From Flavobacterium shii (lineage in GTDB: Bacteria; Bacteroidota; Bacteroidia; Flavobacteriales; Flavobacteriaceae): 64,000 nucleotides of DNA. This document shows positions 1 to 9,245 of this stretch, piece after piece. How positions within the stretch are numbered: the first letter of the stretch is position 1; each line of letters begins with the position of its first letter. Both the position numbers and the translations under genes were made by a program. The notes under the pieces were generated by a model. That model did not search any database, had not been told where the DNA came from, and saw only the letters and a list, made by a program, of their open reading frames with translations. The stretch covers positions 124,001 through 188,000 of the forward strand of contig NZ_JAOZEW010000006.1 in assembly GCF_025847235.1 (NCBI RefSeq), given 5' to 3'.

Positions 1-453
1 GTGTTTTTAGGGACATTTTTAAAGACGTACAATTACTTTTCATCAAAGAATAAATTGGTAGTAATGCTTGTTTCGGCGATTGTTTTAATTGGGATTGGAA
101 TTATTTGGGATTATGATTTCCCGATTAATAAACATTTATGGACAAGCTCTTTTGTATGTTTTGTAGGTGGATTTAGTATTTTGTTTTTTACTTTTTTTTA
201 TTTGATAATTGATCTTTTAGGATTTCATAAATGGGCATTTCCCTTACTGTTAATCGGTTCAAATTCGATTTTAATTTATATAGCAGCCGAGGGCTTGGTA
301 GATTTTAAACATACTGCCGAATATGTATTTGGAGGAATCATCAAGTTCCTGCCATTCATTTGGCAGCCAGTGTTTAACGCTTTGTCTGTAACTATAGTGC
401 AGCTTATTTTGCTTTATTTCCTGTACAAAAAAAAATGGTTTATGAAAGTTTAG
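1..453 (+). CDS. DUF5009 / NagX-like membrane protein, C-terminal part (5' end outside window)
   Basis: Only the last 150 residues are in the window, and the reading frame is already open at base 1. The segment has about four hydrophobic helices (near residues 18-36, 47-70, 80-98 and 122-142) and ends in a short basic tail. This resembles the C-terminal membrane part of DUF5009 / heparan-alpha-glucosaminide N-acetyltransferase-like proteins, multi-pass proteins of about 370-470 residues often found in Bacteroidota polysaccharide loci. It lies 133 bases upstream of a sugar-type symporter on the same strand, which fits that context. The family is recognised from overall character, not from a catalytic motif, because the N-terminal catalytic part is outside the window. 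Confidence 0.6.
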   Translation: MFLGTFLKTYNYFSSKNKLVVMLVSAIVLIGIGIIWDYDFPINKHLWTSSFVCFVGGFSILFFTFFYLIIDLLGFHKWAFPLLLIGSNSILIYIAAEGLVDFKHTAEYVFGGIIKFLPFIWQPVFNALSVTIVQLILLYFLYKKKWFMKV

Positions 454-586
454 AGAATAAAGAGAGAAGTGGAAAGAGAGAATAATAATAGAAAGGCTGA
501 CTTATTTTAAGCTTTAAAACTTGTTTAAATATTCAAGCATTAAAAAAATACATTTTACTGACTAACCAAAAAATAACCATAATATT

Positions 587-2224
587 ATGCATGTATTACA
601 AACCGCAGATTACATTGTTTTCTTTATTTATTTTGTTTTGGTCTCCAGTTACGGAATGTATATTTACAGGAGTAAGAAAAGTGCAACTACCAGCTCAAAC
701 GAATATTTCCTTGCCGAAGGCTCCCTTACTTGGTGGGCAATTGGCGCATCATTAATTGCTTCTAATATCTCGGCAGAACATTTTATAGGAATGAGCGGTT
801 CCGGTTTTGCAATCGGACTGGCGATTGCTTCTTACGAATGGATGGCTGCCGCCACATTAATTGTTGTTGCGATATTTATTTTACCGGTTTATCTTAAAAA
901 TAAGATATTTACGATGCCACAATTTTTGGCAAAAAGATATAACGGTACAGTAAGTACCATCATGGCTATAATCTGGCTGTTGATTTATGTATTTGTAAAT
1001 CTTACTTCGATTATTTATTTAGGTGCTTTGGCAATTTCATCGATTGCCCCCGTCAGCTTTCAGTTTTGTGTTATCGGATTGAGTTTGTTCTCGATTATAG
1101 TCACTTTGGGAGGAATGAAGGTGATAGGATATACAGATATGTTTCAGGTTATCGTATTGATTATGGGAGGTTTGGTAACTACTTATTTGTCACTAACCTT
1201 ATTATCGGAGCAGTTCGGCTTTGGAAAAGATATCCTAAAAGGGCTGCAGGTTTTAAAAGAAGAAGCACCAGGTCACCTGCATATGATCCTTGATAAATCA
1301 AATCCTCATTATGCTGAATTACCTGGAATCTCAGTACTTGTAGGTGGTATGTTAATCAATAATCTGGCGTATTGGGGTTGTAATCAGTACATTGTTCAAA
1401 GAGCTTTGGGAGCCGATTTAAAAACTGCCCGAAAAGGAATCCTGTTTGCTGCTTTTTTAAAATTGCTAGTTCCTATTATTGCGGTTTTACCAGGAATTGC
1501 CATGTATGTAATGCATCAAAATGGTATGTTTCAAAAAGAAATGGTAGATGCCGCTGGAGTTTTAAAACCGGATCAGGCCTATCCAACCTTAATGAATTTA
1601 TTACCAGCGGGATTAAAAGGAGTTGCCTTAGCCGCATTAACAGCTGCAATTGTGGCTTCTTTAGCAGGTAAAGCCAATAGTATTTCGACGATTTTTTCTT
1701 TAGACATTTATAAAAAATATTTTAATAAAAATGCGTCAGACAGAAAATTAGTTCTCACCGGAAGATGGGTTGTTATAATCGCCATGTGTATTGCGGCTCT
1801 TGTTGCTCCGGCATTAAAATCATTAGATCAGGCCTATCAGTTTATACAAGAATATGTAGGTTTCTTTTCGCCGGGAGTTTTGGCAATTTTTTTACTGGGA
1901 ATGTTCTGGAAAAAAACAACACCTTCGGCCGGACTTGCAGGCGCATTGCTTACAGTGCCTATTGCAGCAATATTAAAATTCCTGCCGGTATGGACAAACG
2001 GTGCTTTTCCTGATTATCCTTTTTTAGACAGAATGACGATCTCTTTCTTTTTAATCGTATTGATAATGGTAGTTATCAGTATTTTAAAACCTGAAACCAA
2101 AAAACAACAGGAAAGATTAAAAATCGAAATTGATAAATCAATGTTCAGCGTTTCCTCAGAGTTTATCATTGGATCATTCATTATCAGTGGAATTTTAGTG
2201 GCATTATATACTGTTTTTTGGTAG
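587..2224 (+). CDS. Sodium/solute symporter (SSS family), probable sugar or uronate importer
   Basis: A 545-residue, highly hydrophobic protein with about 13-14 transmembrane helices, the usual size of the SSS (SLC5) family. The N-terminal part shows the SSS-type sequence NISAEHFIGMSGSGFAIG around residues 65-83, which contributes to sodium and substrate binding. The protein would import a substrate across the inner membrane using the sodium gradient. It sits directly upstream of two GH28 proteins and a GH51 arabinofuranosidase on the same strand. The inferred cargo is therefore a pectin-derived monosaccharide such as arabinose, galacturonate or rhamnose; the sequence alone does not tell which. 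Confidence 0.85.
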   Translation: MHVLQTADYIVFFIYFVLVSSYGMYIYRSKKSATTSSNEYFLAEGSLTWWAIGASLIASNISAEHFIGMSGSGFAIGLAIASYEWMAAATLIVVAIFILPVYLKNKIFTMPQFLAKRYNGTVSTIMAIIWLLIYVFVNLTSIIYLGALAISSIAPVSFQFCVIGLSLFSIIVTLGGMKVIGYTDMFQVIVLIMGGLVTTYLSLTLLSEQFGFGKDILKGLQVLKEEAPGHLHMILDKSNPHYAELPGISVLVGGMLINNLAYWGCNQYIVQRALGADLKTARKGILFAAFLKLLVPIIAVLPGIAMYVMHQNGMFQKEMVDAAGVLKPDQAYPTLMNLLPAGLKGVALAALTAAIVASLAGKANSISTIFSLDIYKKYFNKNASDRKLVLTGRWVVIIAMCIAALVAPALKSLDQAYQFIQEYVGFFSPGVLAIFLLGMFWKKTTPSAGLAGALLTVPIAAILKFLPVWTNGAFPDYPFLDRMTISFFLIVLIMVVISILKPETKKQQERLKIEIDKSMFSVSSEFIIGSFIISGILVALYTVFW

Positions 2225-2340
2225 TTTTAAATTAATAAGTACCTATTTGATTAGAGACTTAACAGGTTTTGAAAACCAGCTAAGTCTGATAATAAGTACA
2301 GCATCTGGTTGCAATTTTTAATATGCATTAATAAAAACAA

Positions 2341-3906
2341 ATGATTATGAATAATAATAAGAAGATTTTTAAAAGTTGTATCGTTTTACTTTTTCTGTTG
2401 CAGCTCAATTTTAATGTCGAAATGTATGCAGGTAAGAAAAAAGAGTATTTGGTTACTGCATTTGGTGCTGTCGCTGATGGTAAAACCTTAAATACAAAAG
2501 CAATTCAAAAAGCCATTGATGCCGCCAATAAAAATAAAGGAGGGAGAGTTATTTTTTCAAAAGGAAAATTTTTATCAGGCTGCATTATCTTAAAAAGTGG
2601 TGTGGAATTGTTCTTTGAGGAAGGAGCAGTTTTGTTAGGAAGTACAGATCCTAATGATTATCCAAAATATGAAGGAATAAGGGCTTTGGTTTTGGCTTAT
2701 GATTCAAAAAATATTGCCATTTCTGGAAAAGGAATTATTGATGGGCAAGGCAGGGAACTGGCATTGGCGGTTGACAGCCTTCATCATACCGGAATAAAAA
2801 TTGACCCTAATTATAATTATAGACGACTGCGTCCTTCTGATGGAAGAGGAAAATTGGTTTCGTTTGTAAAATGTGACTCGATTACAATGACTCATATTAC
2901 CTTGAAAAATAGTTCGGGTTGGGTACAGTGTTTTGAGCAAAGCAGCAATATTGTAGTTGATTATGTAAAAGTAGACAGCAGAGCATATTGGAACAATGAC
3001 GGAATTGATATCGATGGATGTGAAAATGTGAGAGTAACAAATTGTGATGTTAATTCTGCCGATGATGGGATTTGTTTAAAATCGGATTCTCCAGGATTGA
3101 AAAATAATAATATTTATATCGCAAACTGCATCATTAGATCAAGTGCCAATGCCGTTAAGTTCGGGACGGGTTCCTATGGAAGTTTCAAAAATGTAACTAT
3201 AGAAAATATTCAGATTTTTGATACTTTCAGATCGGCGATTGCTATAGAATCTGTGGATGGTGCCGAAATTGAGAATATTACCGTTTCGAATATTACAGCT
3301 GTAAACACAGGAAATGCTATCCTGATTAGGTTAGGTCATAGAAACGGAGATAAACCGGGTTATATTAAAAATGTTTCTATAAAAAACGTAAAAGCTCAAA
3401 TTCCTTTCGGTCGTCCGGATATCGATTATGATTTACGCGGGCCCGAAGTAGATTATTTTCATAATCCTTTTCCATCATCGATTGCCGGAATAGCCGGACA
3501 TTCTATTGAAAATGTAACATTGGAAAATATCGAAATTACATATCCCGGAAGAGCTTCAAAAGGAATGGCGTATCTGTCTTTGACCAGATTAAAAGACGTA
3601 TTAGAAAATATAAAAGGATATCCTGAATTTACCATGTTTGGAGAATTGCCTTCGTGGGGATTTTATGTTCGCCATGTTAACGGAATCGAAATGAAGAATA
3701 TAAAATTGATTCTCGAAAAAGAAGATTTTCGTCCCGCCTTTGTTTTTGATGATGTAAACGGTCTTGTTATGAAGGATATAAATGTGCCTTTGGACAAAAT
3801 GAATCAAATTGTTTTTAAGGATGTTTTGTCTGATAATCTGGATGCAGCAGCTTTAAAAAGAAAGAGCGAGCCAAAACAAAATACATTCGAATTACCTACA
3901 AAATAA
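2341..3906 (+). CDS. Glycoside hydrolase family 28 (polygalacturonase-like), secreted
   Basis: 521 residues with an N-terminal signal sequence (basic start, hydrophobic stretch about residues 11-28), then a right-handed parallel beta-helix with many asparagine-ladder turns. GH28 enzymes cleave galacturonic-acid-containing pectin. The acidic catalytic motifs are present as N218-N219-D220-G-I-D (family consensus NTDG.D) and A-D241-D242-G. Downstream, the expected G-H-G and R-I-K motifs are not evident; the aligned segment reads ANAVKFGTGS. The substrate may thus differ from plain polygalacturonan (rhamnogalacturonan or xylogalacturonan are possibilities). It is the first of three consecutive hydrolase genes. 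Confidence 0.85.
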   Translation: MIMNNNKKIFKSCIVLLFLLQLNFNVEMYAGKKKEYLVTAFGAVADGKTLNTKAIQKAIDAANKNKGGRVIFSKGKFLSGCIILKSGVELFFEEGAVLLGSTDPNDYPKYEGIRALVLAYDSKNIAISGKGIIDGQGRELALAVDSLHHTGIKIDPNYNYRRLRPSDGRGKLVSFVKCDSITMTHITLKNSSGWVQCFEQSSNIVVDYVKVDSRAYWNNDGIDIDGCENVRVTNCDVNSADDGICLKSDSPGLKNNNIYIANCIIRSSANAVKFGTGSYGSFKNVTIENIQIFDTFRSAIAIESVDGAEIENITVSNITAVNTGNAILIRLGHRNGDKPGYIKNVSIKNVKAQIPFGRPDIDYDLRGPEVDYFHNPFPSSIAGIAGHSIENVTLENIEITYPGRASKGMAYLSLTRLKDVLENIKGYPEFTMFGELPSWGFYVRHVNGIEMKNIKLILEKEDFRPAFVFDDVNGLVMKDINVPLDKMNQIVFKDVLSDNLDAAALKRKSEPKQNTFELPTK

Positions 3907-3963
3907 ACTGATTGTCTAAAACTTACATAAAGATTTTAAAAACAATTTTTTAATAAAAATGCA

Positions 3964-5403
3964 ATGATAAAGAAACCTATAATCGCCATAATCCTTTTTT
4001 GTTTTTCTTTGACTGCCACAGCGCAAAAGGTATATGATATTAAAAAATATGGAGCCAAAGGGGATGGTAAAACCAATGATGCAGGAGCGATTCAAAAAGC
4101 GATTGATGCTTGCAGTAAAACAGGCGGAAGAGTATTAATACCGGCACCATTTACCTTTTTGGCAGGACCATTTGATGTAAAATCAGGAATTGATCTTCAT
4201 GTAGAAGCTGGAGCTAAATTACTCGCAAGTCCTGATGAAAAACTATATACCAAAAGTGCTTTTCGTTCTAATCCCGGAGAAGGAACCATCTGGATTGGTG
4301 GTAAAAATGTAGAAAATTTCAGCATTAGTGGTACAGGGGAAATAGACGGAAATGGGATTTCTTTTATGGGAGAGGAACTGGAAGATTCTTATGTTTTGAA
4401 ACCTTTTACTGTTCTAGACCCAAGACCTCATGTGCTGACTATTATTGGAGGAAAAAATATAAGAATAAGAGATGTTCATATCGGGAATTCGGCCTATTGG
4501 ACAATTCATCTTGTAGGTTGTAATGATGTTGTTATTAGTGGTATAACATTACTGAACAGTTTAAAAGTCCGCAATAGCGATGGTATTGATTTAGATCATT
4601 GTAAAAATGTTCGTATCAGTGATTGTTATATCGAAAGCGGAGATGATTGCATCTGCTTAAAAAACAGACGGGAGTTTGAAGAATTTGGAGCCTGCGAAAA
4701 CATAACTGTTACCAATTGTACCATGACAAGCAGCAGTTGCGCTATCAAGATTGGTTCGGAAAATATGGATGCTATCCGACAAGTTATGTTCAATAATTGC
4801 ATTATAAAAAATAGTAATCGTGCATTAGGAATTCAAAATAGAGATGAAGGAACGGTGAGCGACGTTTTATTTTCTAATATAATTATCGAAGCTAAATTAA
4901 CCACTGATACTTGGTGGGGAAAAGCAGAACCTATTTATATAACGGCATATCGCAGAGCAAAAGGGAATCATAAAGATGCAAATTGGCGTTTTCCAAAAGG
5001 TGCTGTACAAGGAAAAGTGGGCGAAATAAAAAATATCTATTTTACCAATATTCAATGTACGGGAGAAAATGGAGTGTATGTAAGTGCGGAATCTAAAGAC
5101 AAAATAAAAAATATTGTTTTTGACAATGTGAGCGTTTTTATCGATAAAACAACTACACATCAAGGAGGTATTTATGATCGTCGTCCGTCTGAGTTGGAAG
5201 GTTTTGTACAAGGAAGTACGGCTGGTTTTTATTTTGATTCGGCAGAAAAAATCAAAATGCAAAACTGCTCAGTAGAATGGGGAAAGAATAAACCTGTTTA
5301 CTTTACTTACGCCGTTGAAAGTAAAAATGTGGATTCATTAATCATAAACAATCTGGAAGGACAATCTGCTTTTCCAGATAAATTAGAAGCTGTCAAAAAA
5401 TAA
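3964..5403 (+). CDS. Glycoside hydrolase family 28 (polygalacturonase-like), secreted
   Basis: 479 residues, signal peptide ending near the TATAQ motif at about residue 20, then a GH28 beta-helix starting with the family's typical KKYGAKGDGKTNDAGAIQKA segment. Catalytic acids are visible in N204-S205-D206-G-I-D-L-D and G-D227-D228-C. The later segment SSCAIKIGSE replaces the classical GHG/RIK region, as in many Bacteroidota GH28 proteins. It starts 57 bases after the preceding GH28 gene and ends 13 bases before the GH51 gene, so the three are probably co-transcribed. The two GH28 proteins are clearly different and are not a recent duplication; complementary substrate specificities are an inference. 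Confidence 0.87.
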   Translation: MIKKPIIAIILFCFSLTATAQKVYDIKKYGAKGDGKTNDAGAIQKAIDACSKTGGRVLIPAPFTFLAGPFDVKSGIDLHVEAGAKLLASPDEKLYTKSAFRSNPGEGTIWIGGKNVENFSISGTGEIDGNGISFMGEELEDSYVLKPFTVLDPRPHVLTIIGGKNIRIRDVHIGNSAYWTIHLVGCNDVVISGITLLNSLKVRNSDGIDLDHCKNVRISDCYIESGDDCICLKNRREFEEFGACENITVTNCTMTSSSCAIKIGSENMDAIRQVMFNNCIIKNSNRALGIQNRDEGTVSDVLFSNIIIEAKLTTDTWWGKAEPIYITAYRRAKGNHKDANWRFPKGAVQGKVGEIKNIYFTNIQCTGENGVYVSAESKDKIKNIVFDNVSVFIDKTTTHQGGIYDRRPSELEGFVQGSTAGFYFDSAEKIKMQNCSVEWGKNKPVYFTYAVESKNVDSLIINNLEGQSAFPDKLEAVKK

Positions 5404-5416
5404 TTAGATTATTACA

Positions 5417-7402
5417 ATGAAAAATAATATAACTGCAAAATTCATTTTTTATAGTCTGCTTTTAAGCAGTATTTATGCGAATGCCCAAAAGACAACATTA
5501 GAAGTTGATATTGCTAAAACGGTTACTAAGATACAGCCCACAATGTTCGGTTTATTTTTTGAAGATATCAATTTTGCTGCTGATGGAGGATTGTATGCCG
5601 AAATGATTAAAAACCGTTCCTTTGAGTTTGATAAACCATTAATGGGATGGGAGCAACCCAATACCAAAAGATCTTCCTTAAATATGCAATCTGGTGTTGC
5701 AACACCCATCTATGTATCCGAAAATAAAACCAATCCTAATTTTTGCCGCATTCTTATTAATGATGATAAAGGATATGCGATTATCAATGAAGGATTTAGA
5801 GGAATGGGGGTTAAGATAAATGCAAAATATAATCTTTCTTTAAAAGCAGCTAATCCTGAGGGAACTATTAAAAAAATAATCATTCAGTTTATTGATAAAG
5901 ATCAAAAGGTGTTGGGTGAAACTGTTATAATTCCGTCATCGAAAGAATGGAAAAATTATACGGTACAATTTATCGCTACTCAAACAGAGGCAAAAGCCAA
6001 ATTAAAAATAACTTTTGAAGGAACGGGAATTATCGATTTAGATATGATTTCGTTGTTTCCTGAAGATACTTGGAAAAATAGAAAAAATGGTTTGCGTAAA
6101 GATATTGTACAACTTTTGTATGATATGAAACCTGGATTTTTGCGTTTCCCCGGCGGTTGTATTGTCGAAGGAAGAACCTTGGCAGACCGTTATCAATGGA
6201 AAAAATCGATAGGAAAGGTTGAGAACCGAAAAACGATGATCAATCGCTGGAACATGGAATTTGGTCATAAACAAACTCCTGATTATTTTCAAAGTTTTGG
6301 ATTGGGCTTTTATGAATATTTTCAGCTTTCGGAAGATATTGATGCCGAACCATTACCTATTTTAAGCTGCGGGATGGCATGCCAGTATAATACAGGAGAA
6401 TTAGCACCCATAGAAGAATTAGATCCTTATGTACAGGATGCTTTAGATTTAATTGAGTTTGCCAATGGAACAATTGATACGCCGTGGGGGAAATTACGTG
6501 CCGATATGGGACATCCAAAACTATTTAATCTTAAATATATTGGTGTCGGAAATGAACAATGGGGACCGGATTATATTGAAAGATATAAAGTATTTGAAAA
6601 AGCAATAAAAGCAAAATATCCAAAAATAATTATCGTCTCCGGAAGCGGGCCATCACCAGATGGGGAACATTTTGATTATGCTATGCAGGAACTTAAAAAA
6701 TTAGATGCTGAGCTCATAGACGAACATTATTATAAAAGTCCGCAATGGTTTAGAGAAAATGCAGCGCGTTATGATAAATATGATAGAAAAGGACCGAAAA
6801 TATTTGCTGGAGAATATGCTGCGCAAAGTGTTTCGGGTGCAAATCCAAATAACAGGAATAATTGGGAATGCGCTTTTTCTGAAGCTGCATTCATAACAGG
6901 ACTGGAAAGAAATGCCGAAGTCGTGAATTTAACTTCGTATGCACCATTAATGGCTCATGAAGATGCGTGGCAATGGACACCGGATATGATTTGGTTTAAT
7001 AATTTAGAATCGTATGGTTCTGCCAATTATTATGTACAAAAGTTATTTTCGATCAATAAAGGAACCGATTTATTAGCTATTACCCAAGAAGGAAAACAGT
7101 TAACAGGACAAAATAATTTGTACGGATCTGCTGTGAAAGATGTAAATACAAAAGAAGTAATTGTGAAACTGGTTAATACAGCTGCAGAAACACAAGATAT
7201 TACAATTGATTTTAAAGGAAGTAAATTAGCATCCAAAGGGAGTTTGACAACACTGACTAGCCCAGATTTGCATGATGAAAATACATTTTCGGATCCTGAA
7301 AAAATAAGTCCAAAAACTACTGTATATAAGCCGAAAGGGGAGGAAGCACAATTGAGATTGCCAGCGTATTCTGTTACCGTTTTGAAATTAAAAATTAAAT
7401 AG
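5417..7402 (+). CDS. GH51 alpha-L-arabinofuranosidase, secreted
   Basis: 661 residues, signal peptide with cleavage likely after YANAQ (about residue 23). An N-terminal carbohydrate-binding-like beta domain (about residues 80-220) is followed by a catalytic TIM barrel and a C-terminal beta domain, the layout of bacterial GH51 enzymes. The acid/base glutamate is in G-N-E380-Q-W-G, and the nucleophile is probably E466 in FAGEYAA. The enzyme removes terminal arabinofuranosyl residues from arabinan or arabinogalactan side chains. Being 13 bases after a GH28 gene, it would debranch the same pectic polymer that the GH28 enzymes cut. Confidence 0.9.
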   Translation: MKNNITAKFIFYSLLLSSIYANAQKTTLEVDIAKTVTKIQPTMFGLFFEDINFAADGGLYAEMIKNRSFEFDKPLMGWEQPNTKRSSLNMQSGVATPIYVSENKTNPNFCRILINDDKGYAIINEGFRGMGVKINAKYNLSLKAANPEGTIKKIIIQFIDKDQKVLGETVIIPSSKEWKNYTVQFIATQTEAKAKLKITFEGTGIIDLDMISLFPEDTWKNRKNGLRKDIVQLLYDMKPGFLRFPGGCIVEGRTLADRYQWKKSIGKVENRKTMINRWNMEFGHKQTPDYFQSFGLGFYEYFQLSEDIDAEPLPILSCGMACQYNTGELAPIEELDPYVQDALDLIEFANGTIDTPWGKLRADMGHPKLFNLKYIGVGNEQWGPDYIERYKVFEKAIKAKYPKIIIVSGSGPSPDGEHFDYAMQELKKLDAELIDEHYYKSPQWFRENAARYDKYDRKGPKIFAGEYAAQSVSGANPNNRNNWECAFSEAAFITGLERNAEVVNLTSYAPLMAHEDAWQWTPDMIWFNNLESYGSANYYVQKLFSINKGTDLLAITQEGKQLTGQNNLYGSAVKDVNTKEVIVKLVNTAAETQDITIDFKGSKLASKGSLTTLTSPDLHDENTFSDPEKISPKTTVYKPKGEEAQLRLPAYSVTVLKLKIK

Positions 7403-7475
7403 TTGGAGGATTTTCCTTAAATTCAACCTGAGGTTAGGCTATTAGCAATCCGAGAATGTACATATCTCAACAATA

Positions 7476-7856
7476 TTATTGAACAGGACTATCGATTTTA
7501 TTTCTATGAGCTGTTCCCCAGTTTTCCAAAATGTCCCAGACAGGGATCAATTCAATAGCCATTTCGCTAAGACGATAGTCAACATGTGGAGGAAATTCAG
7601 GATAAACAGTTCTATATATAAGCCCATCTTTTTCCAATTCCCGAAGCTGTACCGTAAGCATTCTTTCTGTAATTCCTGGAATTTTATCACGTATTTCGCT
7701 ATAACGCAATATGTCATCCTTAAGGTGACATAATATAAGCATTTTCCATCTTCCCGAGAGTAGGCACAATGCATAGGTTAGATCACAAGTGGCTGAAATA
7801 AATCTTTCATTTTGCAAATTAGTAGAAGTCAGTTTTCGTTTTCCCATATTATTCAT
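7476..7856 (-). CDS. HxlR-family transcriptional regulator
   Basis: A 126-residue winged helix-turn-helix protein. The family signature (Cys, then a leucine-rich helix, then G-K/R-W) is present as C24 with LLSGRWK downstream, followed by the characteristic region R.YSEIRDKIPGITERMLT and the wing with D-Y-R-L-S. Many HxlR proteins sense electrophiles or oxidants through that conserved cysteine; a second cysteine, C31, is nearby. It is divergent from a four-gene redox operon starting at 8084, the typical layout of an HxlR regulator and its target. A -7 box (TAAATTTG) lies just upstream of its start. Confidence 0.9.
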   Translation of the reverse strand: MNNMGKRKLTSTNLQNERFISATCDLTYALCLLSGRWKMLILCHLKDDILRYSEIRDKIPGITERMLTVQLRELEKDGLIYRTVYPEFPPHVDYRLSEMAIELIPVWDILENWGTAHRNKIDSPVQ

Positions 7857-7884
7857 AGCTGTTTTATCTAAAATAACGGCGATG

Positions 7885-7892
7885 CAAATTTA
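7885..7892 (-). promoter_or_regulatory. -7 promoter box for the HxlR gene
   Basis: Read on the minus strand the bases are TAAATTTG, matching the Bacteroidota -7 consensus TAnnTTTG, about 30 bases before the HxlR start codon. The intergenic space 7857-8083 therefore carries divergent promoters where the regulator could bind. Confidence 0.5.
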
Positions 7893-8001
7893 CTTATAAT
7901 TATCGTTAAATTATTTTTTGCTTGTTTATAAGTGATCATACGCACAAAAAAGTATGTAACGAACTAAAGGGTAACTATTTCTATAACAGTAAATTTGATT
8001 C

Positions 8002-8009
8002 TACTTTTG
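8002..8009 (+). promoter_or_regulatory. -7 promoter box for the redox operon
   Basis: TACTTTTG matches the Bacteroidota -7 consensus. It lies 75 bases before the first gene of the operon; the -33 element is weak. Confidence 0.5.
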
Positions 8010-8083
8010 TGCCATTATTATCAAATATCATTTATTTGAGTATTTCATAATAATCAACTTATCATTAATTTAAATTAAAAGAC

Positions 8084-8668
8084 ATGGCTAACAAACTTAT
8101 GATTTTTGGGCATCCGGCTATAGAGCAGTCGCTTGCGAACAGTATTATTTACTCAATAGTTAAAGAAAATCTTCCGGATATTGAAATCAGAAATCTGGCA
8201 GAACTATACCCAGATTATAAAATTGATGTATTGGCAGAGCAACAGGCGTTAATAAAAGCTGATATTGTCATTTTCCAATTTCCGTTTCACTGGTATGGTG
8301 TACCAGCAATTTTAAAAAAGTATTTTGATGATGTTTATACCTATCAGTTTGCGTACGGGAGTGAAGGAGATAAACTTCATGGAAAGAAAATGCAATTAAG
8401 TTTTACTACAGGCGCCGGAGAAGCAGACTATACTCCAATAGGAATTGAAAACTATAGATTACCCGAATTTTTAAAGCCTCTAGAACAATTAGCATACTAC
8501 ACGGGTATGGATTATGTTGAGCCAGTCGTTACACAGTCGATGATGTATATACCTGGTATAATGGGAGTAAAGGAAGATGTAATTAGCAAAGCGCAAACAC
8601 ATGCTGCAATACTGATGGAAAAAGTTAATCAACTTGAAAAATCCTTGACAGAAGTGGAGACTGCATAA
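8084..8668 (+). CDS. Flavodoxin-like NAD(P)H oxidoreductase (KefF/MdaB/NQO family)
   Basis: 194 residues with a flavodoxin-like fold: N-terminal beta strand LMIFGHPA for FMN/FAD phosphate binding, the typical segment IVFQFPFHWYGVPAILKKYF (around residues 65-85) and the later TTGAGEADYT. Such enzymes reduce quinones or other electrophiles by two-electron transfer from NAD(P)H in the cytoplasm. It is the first gene of the operon divergent from the HxlR regulator, the usual position of a YodB/HypR-type target. The physiological substrate is not readable from sequence. Confidence 0.88.
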   Translation: MANKLMIFGHPAIEQSLANSIIYSIVKENLPDIEIRNLAELYPDYKIDVLAEQQALIKADIVIFQFPFHWYGVPAILKKYFDDVYTYQFAYGSEGDKLHGKKMQLSFTTGAGEADYTPIGIENYRLPEFLKPLEQLAYYTGMDYVEPVVTQSMMYIPGIMGVKEDVISKAQTHAAILMEKVNQLEKSLTEVETA

Positions 8669-8759
8669 TAAACAAATTTGGCAACTCATTATAAAAAGTT
8701 GAAAGGTTTTATACTAGTAAACTAACCTTTAGAAATATAGTAAATTATTAAAAATAGAA

Positions 8760-9221
8760 ATGATAAATTTTAAATTAAAACTAAATATTTTGCTGTTGCC
8801 ATTATTTCTATTATCAATTGTATCATATGCAAAGGGTAATTTTAATGGTGGTAAACCAATAAAAGAATATCATTTAACTATAAAAAACAGCATAATGGAA
8901 AATGAGGGCATTGGTTATGTAAGATACCATAAAAATTTTGCAACAGGAAAAATGGATGCTCTTTGGTCTTATCATACCGACGGGCAGTTTTTCTCAGGAA
9001 CAGGTATAGCAACTGGATCACAAGGAAACACATTTGCAGGGGAATATGAAATAACTTATTATACAGATGGTACTACGGAAAGCTCTGTTTTTAAGTTGAT
9101 CATTATTCAAGAAAAAAATCAGTTTATGCTACAATGGTTTCAGGATGGAGTTCTAAAATGTTCAGGAATTGGTAGTGTAGAAGGAGATGTTCTAACTGCA
9201 GGATGGAGAGAATCGAGATAA
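8760..9221 (+). CDS. Small secreted protein of unknown function
   Basis: 153 residues, not recognised. There is a hydrophobic signal segment (about residues 6-24, ending SYAKG). The mature part looks all-beta and rich in glycine, tyrosine and threonine, with repeated strand-turn units such as GTGIATGSQGNTFAGEYEI. It lies in the gap between the flavodoxin-like oxidoreductase and the Old Yellow Enzyme gene (24 bases upstream of the latter), so it is probably co-transcribed and HxlR-controlled. A periplasmic or surface protein in a redox operon is unusual. Confidence 0.7.
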   Translation: MINFKLKLNILLLPLFLLSIVSYAKGNFNGGKPIKEYHLTIKNSIMENEGIGYVRYHKNFATGKMDALWSYHTDGQFFSGTGIATGSQGNTFAGEYEITYYTDGTTESSVFKLIIIQEKNQFMLQWFQDGVLKCSGIGSVEGDVLTAGWRESR

Positions 9222-9245
9222 TTAAAGAAAAGTGTTATTACTATA

